64,000 nt of DNA from CAVVXN01 sp963772585 (GTDB lineage Bacteria > Planctomycetota > PLA2 > JAEUHO01): positions 122,513 through 186,512 of the forward strand of contig CAVYXV010000001.1 of the NCBI GenBank assembly GCA_963772585.1, written 5' to 3'. The notes below the pieces were generated by a model. It was not told the origin of the DNA, did not search any database, and saw only the letters and a list, made by a program, of their open reading frames with translations. Below, in pieces: positions 35,682-43,866 of this stretch. Positions within the stretch are counted from its first letter, which is position 1, and the number at the start of each line of letters is the position of its first letter. A program made the position numbers and the translations under genes.

Positions 35682-36212
35682 TCAGGCCGTGCGGTCCGCG
35701 GTGGGCCGGGTGAGCGCCACGATCTCGCTCTCGAGGTCGGGCCACCTCGCCACGAGGTCTTCCCGGACGCCGAGCTCGAAGTCCTCGAACTCGAAGCCGG
35801 GCGCCACCGAGCAACCGAGCAAGGAGCGGCGGCCCAACGGCACGATGCGGGCCCCCTGCCAGGTCCCGCGCGGCACCACGATCTGCGGCAGTTCGCCGTG
35901 CGCGACGTCCGGGCCGAGCAGGAGGCGCACGGCGCTCCCGTCGTTCGACAGCTGGATCATCTCCACGGGATCGCCGGCGTAGTGGTGCCACACCTCGGGG
36001 CTTCGGATCCGGTGGATCGCGCTGAAGGCGCCCTCCGCGAGGAGGTAGTAGATCGCGGTGCCGTGCGAGCGCCCCCCGCCGTAGCGAGCGGGGAGCCCGT
36101 CGGCATCCACGGACTCCTCGGCGCGCCACGTCTCGCGGAACCACCCCCCCTCCGGGTGGGGACGGAGGTCGAGCATCCGGATCCAGGTGCGCGCGACGAA
36201 GTCGTGGATCAC
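35682..36212 (-). CDS. DUF985 cupin-domain protein
   Basis: 176 residues from the GTG at 36212; an ATG twelve codons later is possible but would cut into the first helix. Signature: LDLRPHPEGGWFRETWRAEE, then TAIYYLLAEGAFSAIHRIRS and EVWHHYAGDPVEMIQLSNDG, and WQGARIVPLGRRSLLGCSVA with FEFEDFELG at the end. This is the small single-cupin family DUF985 (cupin_5); the substrate is unknown. It converges on the FKBP gene with 29 bases between stops. Confidence 0.88.
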   Translation of the reverse strand: MIHDFVARTWIRMLDLRPHPEGGWFRETWRAEESVDADGLPARYGGGRSHGTAIYYLLAEGAFSAIHRIRSPEVWHHYAGDPVEMIQLSNDGSAVRLLLGPDVAHGELPQIVVPRGTWQGARIVPLGRRSLLGCSVAPGFEFEDFELGVREDLVARWPDLESEIVALTRPTADRTA

Positions 36213-36524
36213 GAGGCGATTGTGACCAGGGAACGGGGTCGGGGGGGATCGGCGTGTTCCACGCCCGTTGGGGCCCCCGGGGGGCGACGGTGCCCAACCG
36301 GGGGGAGCGTCGCGGACGTTCGCGGCCTGTTCGTCGCCTCCCCCGGTTTCGTCGCGTTCCGACGACGCATGAGGGAGACGGAGGACGCGCCCCCTCCGCG
36401 GCCCGCGCCCCTCGCGGGACCGGCGTCGGGCACCCCCGCGTTCCGCCGCCGGGAGGCCTCGCGCGTCCCCCTCCACGGGCATCCCCCCGACGAGCCCTTG
36501 CGAGGGGGAGGGGGATTTGCTGGG
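36213..36524. other. 312-base interval between divergent cupin and squalene-cyclase-like genes
   Basis: No gene stands out. An ATG at 36369 is in frame with the downstream secreted protein and would add a Pro/Arg-rich leader before its signal peptide; I prefer the later GTG. A C-run at about 36484 and a G-run (GGGGGAGGGGG, 36504-36514) are visible, the latter serving as ribosome site. Confidence 0.4.
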
Positions 36525-38345
36525 GTGGCGCGCGTGCGACGGCGATGGCCCCTCCTCTCCCTCGGCCTCCTGGTGCTGGCCCTCGGCGCCGGGAGCCCCG
36601 CCGTCGCCGACGCCGCCGATGCTCCCCTCGCCTGGCGCCTGCCGGCGAACGGCGCGGCCGTCTACGACCGCGCCTGGGACGGGAACCCGGACGGCCGCAC
36701 CCCCGGCTGCCGCGGCCCCCTCAACCCCGCCGTGCTCTTCGCCGCGGAGCTGCGCGCCGACGGGACCCGCCCGGCGTGGCCCCTCCACGACCTCCGGGAC
36801 CTCCCGCTCTGGATCGCCGCGGACCTGAGGCGGGCGCGCGGAGGCGGGCCGCAGGAGGTCGAGGTCGAGGACCTGGTCGGCCTGGGCCCCCACCGCATCG
36901 TGGCCGTCTACGGGGCCCGGACGGCGGGCGGCGTCCAGCCGGTTCTCGCCCGGATCACGCCGGCCGAGGACGCGGGGAAGGGGCCGCACCTCACCGGACG
37001 GATCCGCATGACCCGGCGCGTGGCGCTCGATCCCGGCGGGACGACCGCCCGCGTGCCCTCCTTCGAGAGCACCTTCACGTTCCAGATCGAGCAGACCGGC
37101 ACGACGGAGGCTCCCGGGCCCGCAACCGACGGGCACGTCCGCGAGCGGTGGGCGCTCCGGGAGGTGCTCGCTCCGGGCGACGGACGGTTCCGCCTGCGGG
37201 TAGCGGAGGCGATCCGCAAGAGCGCGCGCTACCTCCGCGACGAGCTCGCGCAGGCGACCTTCGCACCGGGCACGCTCGTGGGACGGCCCTCCGGAGCGTT
37301 TGCCGAGCGGTCGCAGGCGAGTGGGTACCTCGCGTTGGCGCTGCTCGCGGTACTCAAGTCCGAGGAGTTCGACGGCGACCGCGCCATCCGGCGCGCCTTG
37401 AACGAGCTCCGCGGCCGGGACATCCACACGACCTACTCCCTGGCGTGCGCGATCATGGCGCTCGAGGCGAAGAACGCCCCCCACGGCGAACGCGAGCGGC
37501 TGATGAGCGATCCCTCCGCGGAGCCCGAGATCCGGCAGCTCGACGCGCTCGACCGGGCCGCCGTGGAGCGTTGGACGCGGGCGTTGCTCGACGCCCACGA
37601 CACGCGCGTCGATTCCGCTTCCACGCTCCGGTGGCGCTACCTCGCGTCCGCGGACTACGACAACTCGAACACCCAATACGCGCTGCTCGGGCTCTACAGT
37701 GCCTACCTCTGCGGCGTCCGCATCCCGCCCTTCGTCTGGGAAGCGGCGGCCACCCACTGGCTCGACGACGCCTTGGATGTGGATGGTCCCCTCGTCCGCG
37801 TGAACCTGCTCACCCACGTCGAGCTCGAGGCGCTGCGCGAGGCCGAGGCCCAGCGGATGCGGGACGGATACGCCGAGGCCACGCGCACGGTCGCCCGCGG
37901 CCCGCGTGTCCACCCCACGGGTTGGGGCTACGTCGGGTCGCGGTACCTGAGCGGGAGCATGACCGCCGCCGGCGTGTCGAGCCTCACGATCGCCGACTCC
38001 GCGGCCCGCCGGGGACGAGGGCTGAGGGGCGGCGTCGGCGCGCTCACCGACAAGGCGATCCGCGGGGGCATGGCGTGGCTCGCCACGCACTTCACGGTGC
38101 GCGAGATCCCCGGCAGCCCCTTCGCCCTGGGGCAACGCGCCTACTACCTGTTCAGCATGGAGCGCGCGTTGGAGCTGAACCGCATCGCCCTGATCGACGG
38201 CCGCGACTGGTACTTCGAAGGGGCGATCTGGCTGCTGGAGACGCAGCGCGAGGACGGCGGCTGGAACGGGGGCCTCGACGACACGGCCTTCGGGCTGCTG
38301 TTCCTCAAGAAGGCCGTCCCCCCGGTCGTGACCCCGCACCGATGA
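36525..38345 (+). CDS. Secreted prenyltransferase/squalene-cyclase-like alpha/alpha-barrel protein
   Basis: 606 residues from the GTG at 36525, ten bases behind a G-rich site. A signal peptide (WPLLSLGLLVLALGAGSPAVA) is followed by a first Trp/Arg-rich region and then an (alpha/alpha)6-type domain: KSARYLRDELAQATFAPGTL, SQASGYLALALLAVLKSEEF, IHTTYSLACAIMALEAKN, DYDNSNTQYALLGLYSAYLC, and GAIWLLETQREDGGWNGG at the end. The closing Q-x4-GGW resembles a QW repeat of squalene cyclases, but the D-x-D-D-T catalytic motif is not visible, so cyclase activity is not claimed. Such proteins are frequent in planctomycete genomes. Confidence 0.75.
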   Translation: MARVRRRWPLLSLGLLVLALGAGSPAVADAADAPLAWRLPANGAAVYDRAWDGNPDGRTPGCRGPLNPAVLFAAELRADGTRPAWPLHDLRDLPLWIAADLRRARGGGPQEVEVEDLVGLGPHRIVAVYGARTAGGVQPVLARITPAEDAGKGPHLTGRIRMTRRVALDPGGTTARVPSFESTFTFQIEQTGTTEAPGPATDGHVRERWALREVLAPGDGRFRLRVAEAIRKSARYLRDELAQATFAPGTLVGRPSGAFAERSQASGYLALALLAVLKSEEFDGDRAIRRALNELRGRDIHTTYSLACAIMALEAKNAPHGERERLMSDPSAEPEIRQLDALDRAAVERWTRALLDAHDTRVDSASTLRWRYLASADYDNSNTQYALLGLYSAYLCGVRIPPFVWEAAATHWLDDALDVDGPLVRVNLLTHVELEALREAEAQRMRDGYAEATRTVARGPRVHPTGWGYVGSRYLSGSMTAAGVSSLTIADSAARRGRGLRGGVGALTDKAIRGGMAWLATHFTVREIPGSPFALGQRAYYLFSMERALELNRIALIDGRDWYFEGAIWLLETQREDGGWNGGLDDTAFGLLFLKKAVPPVVTPHR

Positions 38346-38414
38346 GACCGGATCGCCGGGGGGGCGCACGCCTCGGGCGTTGACGCGGGCCCTACGCCGT
38401 ACCATCCTCCCCCC

Positions 38415-39572
38415 ATGAAGCTCAAGTACGGCGCGAACCCCCATCAGACCGACGCCAGCGTGGAGCCCCTCACCCCGGGCACGAGCCCGGTCGAGCTCCT
38501 GGGCGGAAGGCCCTCCTACATCAATCTCCTGGACGCGCTCAACGCCTGGCAACTCGTGCGGGAAGCGCGAGCCGCGCTCGGCCTGCCCGCGGCGGCCTCC
38601 TTCAAGCACGTCTCGCCCGCCGGGGCCGCCGTGGCGGTGGACCTTCCCGAGGACCTGGCACGCGCCTACGAGGTCGAGGGGCGCGAGCTCACGCCCGCCG
38701 CCACGGCATACGTCCGCGCGCGCGGGGCGGATCCGAAGAGCTCCTTCGGCGACTTCGTGGCGCTCAGCGACGTGGTCGACGAGGCGACGGCCCTGTTCCT
38801 CAAGGGCGTCATCAGCGACGGCATCGTCGCCCCCGGCTACGAACGCAAGGCCCTGGAGATCCTCGAGGCGAAGAAGAAGGGGGCGTTCATCGTGCTCCGC
38901 GCCGACCCGGACTTCGAGGCGCCCGCCGAGGAGGCGCGCGAGGTCTTCGGCATGCGCCTGCTCCAGACCCGTAACAACGAGCGCGTCACGGCGAAACACC
39001 TGGAGGATGTCGTCAGCGGCACGCTCTCGCCCGAGGCGGAGCGGGACCTCCTCCTCGGCCTCATCGCGATCAAGTACACGCAGTCCAACTCGGTGGGATA
39101 CGCGCTCGACGGCCAGATGATCGGCATCGGCGCCGGGCAGCAGTCACGCGTGGATTGCACGAAGCTCGCGGGCGCGAAGGCCGACACCTGGCATCTCGGA
39201 CGCCACCCCAAGGTGCTGGGCCTCGCCTTCAAGGACGACGTCAAGCGCCAGCAGCGCATCAACTGGCGGATCCGCTACATCGAAGGCGACCTGACGCGGG
39301 AGGAACAGGCCCTCCTGGCCGAGGCGCTGGAGCGACCGGCCGAACCCCTCACGGACGAAGAGCGCCGGAGCTGGATCGCAGCGCTCGACGGCGTGGCCCT
39401 CGCCTCCGACGGGTTCATCCCGTTCCGGGACAACATCGATCACGCCTCCAAGCACGGGGTGCGCTTCATCGCCCAGCCCGGCGGAAGCACCCGCGACGAG
39501 GAGGTGACGCGGGCATGCCGCGAGTACGGCATCGCCATGGTGCACACCCACCTCCGCCTCTTCCATCACTGA
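38415..39572 (+). CDS. purH: Stand-alone AICAR transformylase (PurH C-terminal domain only)
   Basis: 385 residues. Starts MKLKYGANPHQTDASVEPLT, which corresponds to the start of the transformylase half of PurH; the IMP cyclohydrolase (MGS-like) half is absent. The catalytic Lys-His pair is in ASFKHVSPAGAAVAVDLP. SSFGDFVALSDVVDEATALF and IKYTQSNSVGYALDGQMIGI are the folate/AICAR site signatures, and AQPGGSTRDEEVTRACREYG and VHTHLRLFHH end the protein. It formylates AICAR with 10-formyl-THF in purine synthesis. IMP cyclisation must be supplied by another gene outside the window. Confidence 0.92.
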   Translation: MKLKYGANPHQTDASVEPLTPGTSPVELLGGRPSYINLLDALNAWQLVREARAALGLPAAASFKHVSPAGAAVAVDLPEDLARAYEVEGRELTPAATAYVRARGADPKSSFGDFVALSDVVDEATALFLKGVISDGIVAPGYERKALEILEAKKKGAFIVLRADPDFEAPAEEAREVFGMRLLQTRNNERVTAKHLEDVVSGTLSPEAERDLLLGLIAIKYTQSNSVGYALDGQMIGIGAGQQSRVDCTKLAGAKADTWHLGRHPKVLGLAFKDDVKRQQRINWRIRYIEGDLTREEQALLAEALERPAEPLTDEERRSWIAALDGVALASDGFIPFRDNIDHASKHGVRFIAQPGGSTRDEEVTRACREYGIAMVHTHLRLFHH

Positions 39573-39617
39573 GCGGGCCGAGACGAGTCCAGACCCCGCG
39601 GCGAGGCTCCCCCGCGG

Positions 39618-41342
39618 CTACTTCGCCGCGGCCGAGATCCGTGCCCAGGTGTCGCGCAGCGTGACCGTGCGGTTGAAGACCGGCCGGCCACCCGCGCCCG
39701 AGGCGGCGTCCACGCAGAAGTAGCCCAGGCGCTCGAACTGGTAGCGCGCGCCAAAACGCGCGCCCGCGAGCGAGGGCTCCACCTTCGCCTCCTCGATCAC
39801 CTCCAGGGAGGCCGGGTTCAGGTTCGCGCGGAAGTCCTCGCCCTCCGGGGCGTCGTCGGGATCGTCCTTCAGGAACAGGCGGTCGTAGAGACGCACCTCG
39901 GCGTCGAGCGCGTGGGCGGCCGTGACCCAGTGGAGCGTCGCCTTGACCTTCCGCCCGTCCGGCGCGTGACCGCCCGCCGTCTCGGGATCGTAGGTGCACC
40001 TCAGCTCCACGACGCGGCCCTCGTCGTCCTTCACAGCCTCCTCGCAGCGGACGAAGTAGCCGTAGCGCAGGCGCACCTCGCGCCCCGGGGCGAGGCGGAA
40101 GAACTTCCGGGGCGGATCCTCCATGAAGTCGTCCCGTTCGACGTAGAGCTCGCGCCCGAACGGCACGCGGCGCGTCCCCGCGCTCGCGTCCTCGGGGTTG
40201 TTGACCGCCTCCAGCTCTTCGACCTTCCCCTCCGGCCAGTTCGTGATGACGAGCTTGAGCGGCCGTAGCACGGCCATGACGCGCGTTGCCGTCCGGTTCA
40301 GCTCGTCGCGGATGCAGTGTTCGAGGAGCGAGACGTCGATGTTCGTCTCGCGCTTCGCGACGCCGACCTTCTCCCAGAACGTCCGAATCGAGGCGGGCGT
40401 GTAGCCGCGGCGCCGGAGCCCCCGCAGAGTGGGCATCCGGGGGTCGTCCCAGCCCTGGACGTGCCCCTCGTCCACCAGGCGCTTGAGCTTCCGCTTCGAG
40501 GTGATGGTGTACGTGATGTTCCCGCGGGCGAACTCGATCTGCCGTGACGGGAACGCCCCGAGCTTCTCGAGGAACCAGTCGTAGAGGGGGCGGTGGTTCT
40601 CGAACCCGGTGTCGCAGAGCGAGTGCGTGACCTTCTCGAGCGAATCGCTCTGGCCGTGAGCCCAGTCGTAGAGGGGATAGATGCACCAGTCGTCGCCGGT
40701 TCGGTGGTGGTGCGCGTGGAGGATGCGGTACATGACCGGATCGCGCAGGTTCAGGTTCGCCGCGGCCATGTCGATCCTCGCCCGGAGCACACGCGACCCG
40801 TCGGGGAACTCCCCCGCCTTCATCCGCTCGAAGAGCGCGAGGCTCTCCTCCGCGGACCGCTCGCGGAAGGGGGACGGGCGCCCGGGAGACGTCGGCGTCC
40901 CGCGATTCTCGCGGATCTCTTCGGCCGACTGGTCGTCCACGTAGGCCAAGCCGCGGCGGATCAGCTCGCACGCCCACTCGTAGAGGCGAGGGAAGTAGTC
41001 CGACGCGTAGTACTCGTGCTGGCCCCACTCGAAGCCCAGCCACCGGATGTCCTCGCGGATGGCGTCGACGTACTCCTGCTCCTCCTTCACGGGATTCGTG
41101 TCATCGAACCGGAGGTTCGTACGGCCGCCGAAGTCGGCGGCGATACCGAAGTCGATGCAGATCGCCTTCGCGTGGCCGATGTGAAGGTAGCCGTTGGGCT
41201 CCGGCGGGAAGCGCGTCACGACGGGCGGCTGGAACCGGCCGGCGGCGAGGTCGTCCGCGACGGCCTGCCGGAGGAAGTCGGCTTTCGCCTCCGGTCCGCG
41301 CTCGGTGGGGGCCGCGTCGGTGGGGTTCTTCTCGTTGGGCAT
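39618..41342 (-). CDS. glnS: Glutaminyl-tRNA synthetase
   Basis: 574 residues from the ATG at 41342. Class I signature PPEPNGYLHIGHAKAICIDF (HIGH) and TITSKRKLKRLVDEGHVQGW (KMSKS equivalent). LRFDDTNPVKEEQEYVDAIR and the anticodon-binding beta-barrels (VPFGRELYVERDDFMEDPP, EVRLRYGYFVRCEEAV) are present. It charges tRNA-Gln directly. It is divergent from gltX across 115 bases that must hold both promoters. Confidence 0.97.
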   Translation of the reverse strand: MPNEKNPTDAAPTERGPEAKADFLRQAVADDLAAGRFQPPVVTRFPPEPNGYLHIGHAKAICIDFGIAADFGGRTNLRFDDTNPVKEEQEYVDAIREDIRWLGFEWGQHEYYASDYFPRLYEWACELIRRGLAYVDDQSAEEIRENRGTPTSPGRPSPFRERSAEESLALFERMKAGEFPDGSRVLRARIDMAAANLNLRDPVMYRILHAHHHRTGDDWCIYPLYDWAHGQSDSLEKVTHSLCDTGFENHRPLYDWFLEKLGAFPSRQIEFARGNITYTITSKRKLKRLVDEGHVQGWDDPRMPTLRGLRRRGYTPASIRTFWEKVGVAKRETNIDVSLLEHCIRDELNRTATRVMAVLRPLKLVITNWPEGKVEELEAVNNPEDASAGTRRVPFGRELYVERDDFMEDPPRKFFRLAPGREVRLRYGYFVRCEEAVKDDEGRVVELRCTYDPETAGGHAPDGRKVKATLHWVTAAHALDAEVRLYDRLFLKDDPDDAPEGEDFRANLNPASLEVIEEAKVEPSLAGARFGARYQFERLGYFCVDAASGAGGRPVFNRTVTLRDTWARISAAAK

Positions 41343-41457
41343 GGCGGAAGATTGTAGGAGCGCTCGCCCGGCGTGGTCACTTGCCGCGTCCCGTCCCCGC
41401 TGCCACGATGACGGCTTCGCCCGCCTACCCCGCCTCGACGCCCGCAGGAGTCCCGCC

Positions 41458-43005
41458 ATGACCCCGCCTGTCGTGACCCGTTTCGCCCCCAGCCCCACCG
41501 GTGCCCTCCACGTGGGCGGTGCGCGCACGGCCCTGTTCGCCTGGGCCTTCGCCCGCGGCCGGGGCGGCCGGTTCATCCTCCGAATGGAGGACACCGACCG
41601 CGCCCGCTCTTCGAGCGCGAGCACGTGCGGCATGCTGCGGGACCTGGCGTGGATCGGGATCGACTGGGACGAGGGCCCGCGGCCGGACGCCGACGACCCG
41701 TATGCCCCCGACGGGCAGCAAGGCGCGAACGGCCCCTACTTCCAGAGCCAGCGGCTCGACCTCTACCACGAGGCGGTGAACCGCCTCCTCGCCGCTGGCC
41801 GCGCCTACGAAGAGGAGGGCGCCGTCCGGTTCCGCATGGGCGAGGACGTGGCCTTCGACGACGAGGTCTACGGGCGGATCGACATCGCGGGCCGCGAGCT
41901 GGAGGATTTCGTGGTCCTCAAGTCGGACGGATACCCCACCTACCACCTCGCCGTCGTGGTGGACGACGCCGCGATGGGCGTGACACACGTCCTCCGCGGC
42001 CAGGAGCATCTCTACAACACGGCGAAACACGTGGCCCTGCAGGCCGCCCTGGGCCACCCGCGGCCGGTCTACGCGCACATGCCCACGATCCTGAATCCCG
42101 ATGGATCGAAGATGTCGAAGCGGGACAAGGCGAAGACGGCGCGGAAGGCCGCCATCGCGGCGGCGATCGACCCTTCCGCGCTGGCCCGCCGGACTGGACG
42201 GGAGGACGAAGCGGCCATCGCGGCCTTCCTCGCGAAGGAGAGCGACGACGTGGCGCTCGCGCAGGCGATCGCCGACGCCCTGCACGTCGATCTCCCCGAG
42301 ATCGAGGTGGCGGACTTTCGCCGGAGCGGCTACCTGCCCGAGACGCTGGCGAACTACCTCTCGCTCCTCGGTTGGAGTCCGGGGGAGAACCGGGAGCGCT
42401 TCGACCGGCCCTTCCTCGTCCGGAGGTTCGGCTTCGACCGCGTCGGTCGGGCGAACTCGAAGTTCGATCGCGACAAGCTGTTCCGCTTCAACGGCGACGA
42501 CCTCGCGGCGATGGACCCGGACGCGTTCCGAGGGCGCTGGCGCGACCACTGCGAGCGCTACGCCCCGGCCTACCTGGAGCGGCTGGACGACGACGCCTTT
42601 GCCGCGCTCGCCGCCGCGTACCAGCCGCGGAGCCGAACGCTTGCGGAGCCGTGCCGCCTCGCCCGCTTCTTCCTCGCGGACGACGAGGCGATTCGTTACG
42701 ACGAGAAGGCCGTGGCAAAGTGGCTCGAGAAGGGCGACGGCCAGGGCTATCGCGTCCTGGAAGCGCTCCGGGACCGGCTGGCCGGCCAGGACGACTTCTC
42801 GCCGGGCGCGATCGACGCACGGATCCAAGCGTACGCCGGGGAGACGGGGCTCGGCATGGGCAAGGTCGCCCAGCCGCTCCGCGTCGCCGTGAGCGGCACG
42901 GCGGTGAGTCCCGGGATCGGCGAGACGCTGGCCATCCTCGGGCGGGAACGCGTGCTCGCGCGGATCGGGCGTTGCCTCGCCCGACGGGACGGCGGCGCCG
43001 GCTAG
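41458..43005 (+). CDS. gltX: Glutamyl-tRNA synthetase with an insertion after KMSKR
   Basis: 515 residues from the ATG at 41458 behind AGGAG. RFAPSPTGALHVGGARTALF (HIGH-type) and GSKMSKRDKAKTARKAAIAA (KMSKS) are clear. Ordinary GltX moves from KMSKR to the GYLPEALxNYL helix within about a dozen residues; here about 60 residues (AIDPSALARRTGREDEAA onward) come first, then SGYLPETLANYLSLLGWSPG. The insertion is Ala/Asp/Glu-rich and helical. The C-terminal anticodon domain is present. Coexistence with glnS suggests a discriminating enzyme. Confidence 0.95.
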   Translation: MTPPVVTRFAPSPTGALHVGGARTALFAWAFARGRGGRFILRMEDTDRARSSSASTCGMLRDLAWIGIDWDEGPRPDADDPYAPDGQQGANGPYFQSQRLDLYHEAVNRLLAAGRAYEEEGAVRFRMGEDVAFDDEVYGRIDIAGRELEDFVVLKSDGYPTYHLAVVVDDAAMGVTHVLRGQEHLYNTAKHVALQAALGHPRPVYAHMPTILNPDGSKMSKRDKAKTARKAAIAAAIDPSALARRTGREDEAAIAAFLAKESDDVALAQAIADALHVDLPEIEVADFRRSGYLPETLANYLSLLGWSPGENRERFDRPFLVRRFGFDRVGRANSKFDRDKLFRFNGDDLAAMDPDAFRGRWRDHCERYAPAYLERLDDDAFAALAAAYQPRSRTLAEPCRLARFFLADDEAIRYDEKAVAKWLEKGDGQGYRVLEALRDRLAGQDDFSPGAIDARIQAYAGETGLGMGKVAQPLRVAVSGTAVSPGIGETLAILGRERVLARIGRCLARRDGGAG

Positions 43006-43010
43006 CCCGT

Positions 43011-43080
43011 ACGACCCACGAACGGACGTTGAATCGCGCGGCCCTGGCCCGCCTCTCGCGCCCGGTGCCTCGGTTGCTAG
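43011..43080 (-). repeat. Repeat B, partial copy (3' segment) behind msrA
   Basis: On the minus strand this reads from the msrA stop codon: TAG, then CAACCGAGG, with GGCGCGAGAGGCGGGCCAGG further on and GCGCGATTCAACGTCCGTTC near its end. It matches the terminal part of the copy at 61950-62165 almost base for base. It fills the space between the converging gltX and msrA stops. Confidence 0.65.
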
Positions 43081-43856
43081 TCGCCGTCCTTCGCCTCGTC
43101 GGAGGCGGGCTCGGCGGGAGCCGGCTCCGGCTCCCCCGCCGGGGCCGCGTCGCCGTCCTTCGCGGGCTTCTCCTTCAGGATCGCGGCGAAGACCTTCTCG
43201 AACTTCTCGACCTTCGGTTGGATCACCACGCGGCAGTAGCCCTGCCGGGGGTTCTGGTCGAAGTAGCCCTGGTGGGAGTCCTCGGCGGGGTAGAAGGCCG
43301 TGAACTTCGCGATCTCCGTGACGATCGGGGCGGGGTAGGCCTCGGAGGCGTCCAGGGCCTTCACGAGCTTCTTCGCGATGTCGCGCTGCTTCTCGTCGTG
43401 CCAGAAGATCACGGAGCGGTACTGCGTACCCACGTCGGCGCCCTGCCGGTTCTTCGTGGTCGGATCGTGGGTCGCGAAGAAGACCTGGAGGAGCTTCAGG
43501 TAACCGACCTTCTTCGGGTCGAAGCGGATGTGGATGCACTCGGCGTGGCCCGTCGTCCCGGTGCAGACCTGCTTGTACGTGGGGTTGGGCACCGTGCCGC
43601 CGGAGTAGCCGGAGACGACGGACTCGACGCCGGCGATCCGCTCGTAGATCGCCTCCGTACACCAGAAGCAGCCGCCCCCGAAGGTGGCGAGCTCGAAGCG
43701 GGGCTTCTCGGCAGCAGGCGTGGCGTCGTCGGTGGTGGCGGGGGCGGGGGACACGGGCTGCTCCTGAGGCTCGTCGTCGCCCGCGAGGGCGAGGAGCGGA
43801 CAGGCGGCCACGAGGAGAAGGGCCGCGAGACGGGCGGGGGGGAGGATCCGTCGCAT
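43077..43856 (-). CDS. msrA: Exported peptide-methionine (S)-S-oxide reductase
   Basis: 259 residues from the ATG at 43856. An N-terminal export signal (RLAALLLVAACPLLALAG; the VAAC could also be a weak lipobox) sets it apart from cytoplasmic MsrA. The catalytic core is FELATFGGGCFWCTEAIYER with Cys at the usual GCFW position, followed by SGYSGGTVPNPTYKQVCTGT and GHAECIHIRFDPKKV, and DSHQGYFDQNPRQGYCRVVI near the end. A charged Glu/Pro/Ala tail ends it. It repairs oxidised Met in envelope proteins, useful beside an exported respiratory chain. Confidence 0.95.
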   Translation of the reverse strand: MRRILPPARLAALLLVAACPLLALAGDDEPQEQPVSPAPATTDDATPAAEKPRFELATFGGGCFWCTEAIYERIAGVESVVSGYSGGTVPNPTYKQVCTGTTGHAECIHIRFDPKKVGYLKLLQVFFATHDPTTKNRQGADVGTQYRSVIFWHDEKQRDIAKKLVKALDASEAYPAPIVTEIAKFTAFYPAEDSHQGYFDQNPRQGYCRVVIQPKVEKFEKVFAAILKEKPAKDGDAAPAGEPEPAPAEPASDEAKDGD

Positions 43857-43866
43857 GGGGTCCAAT

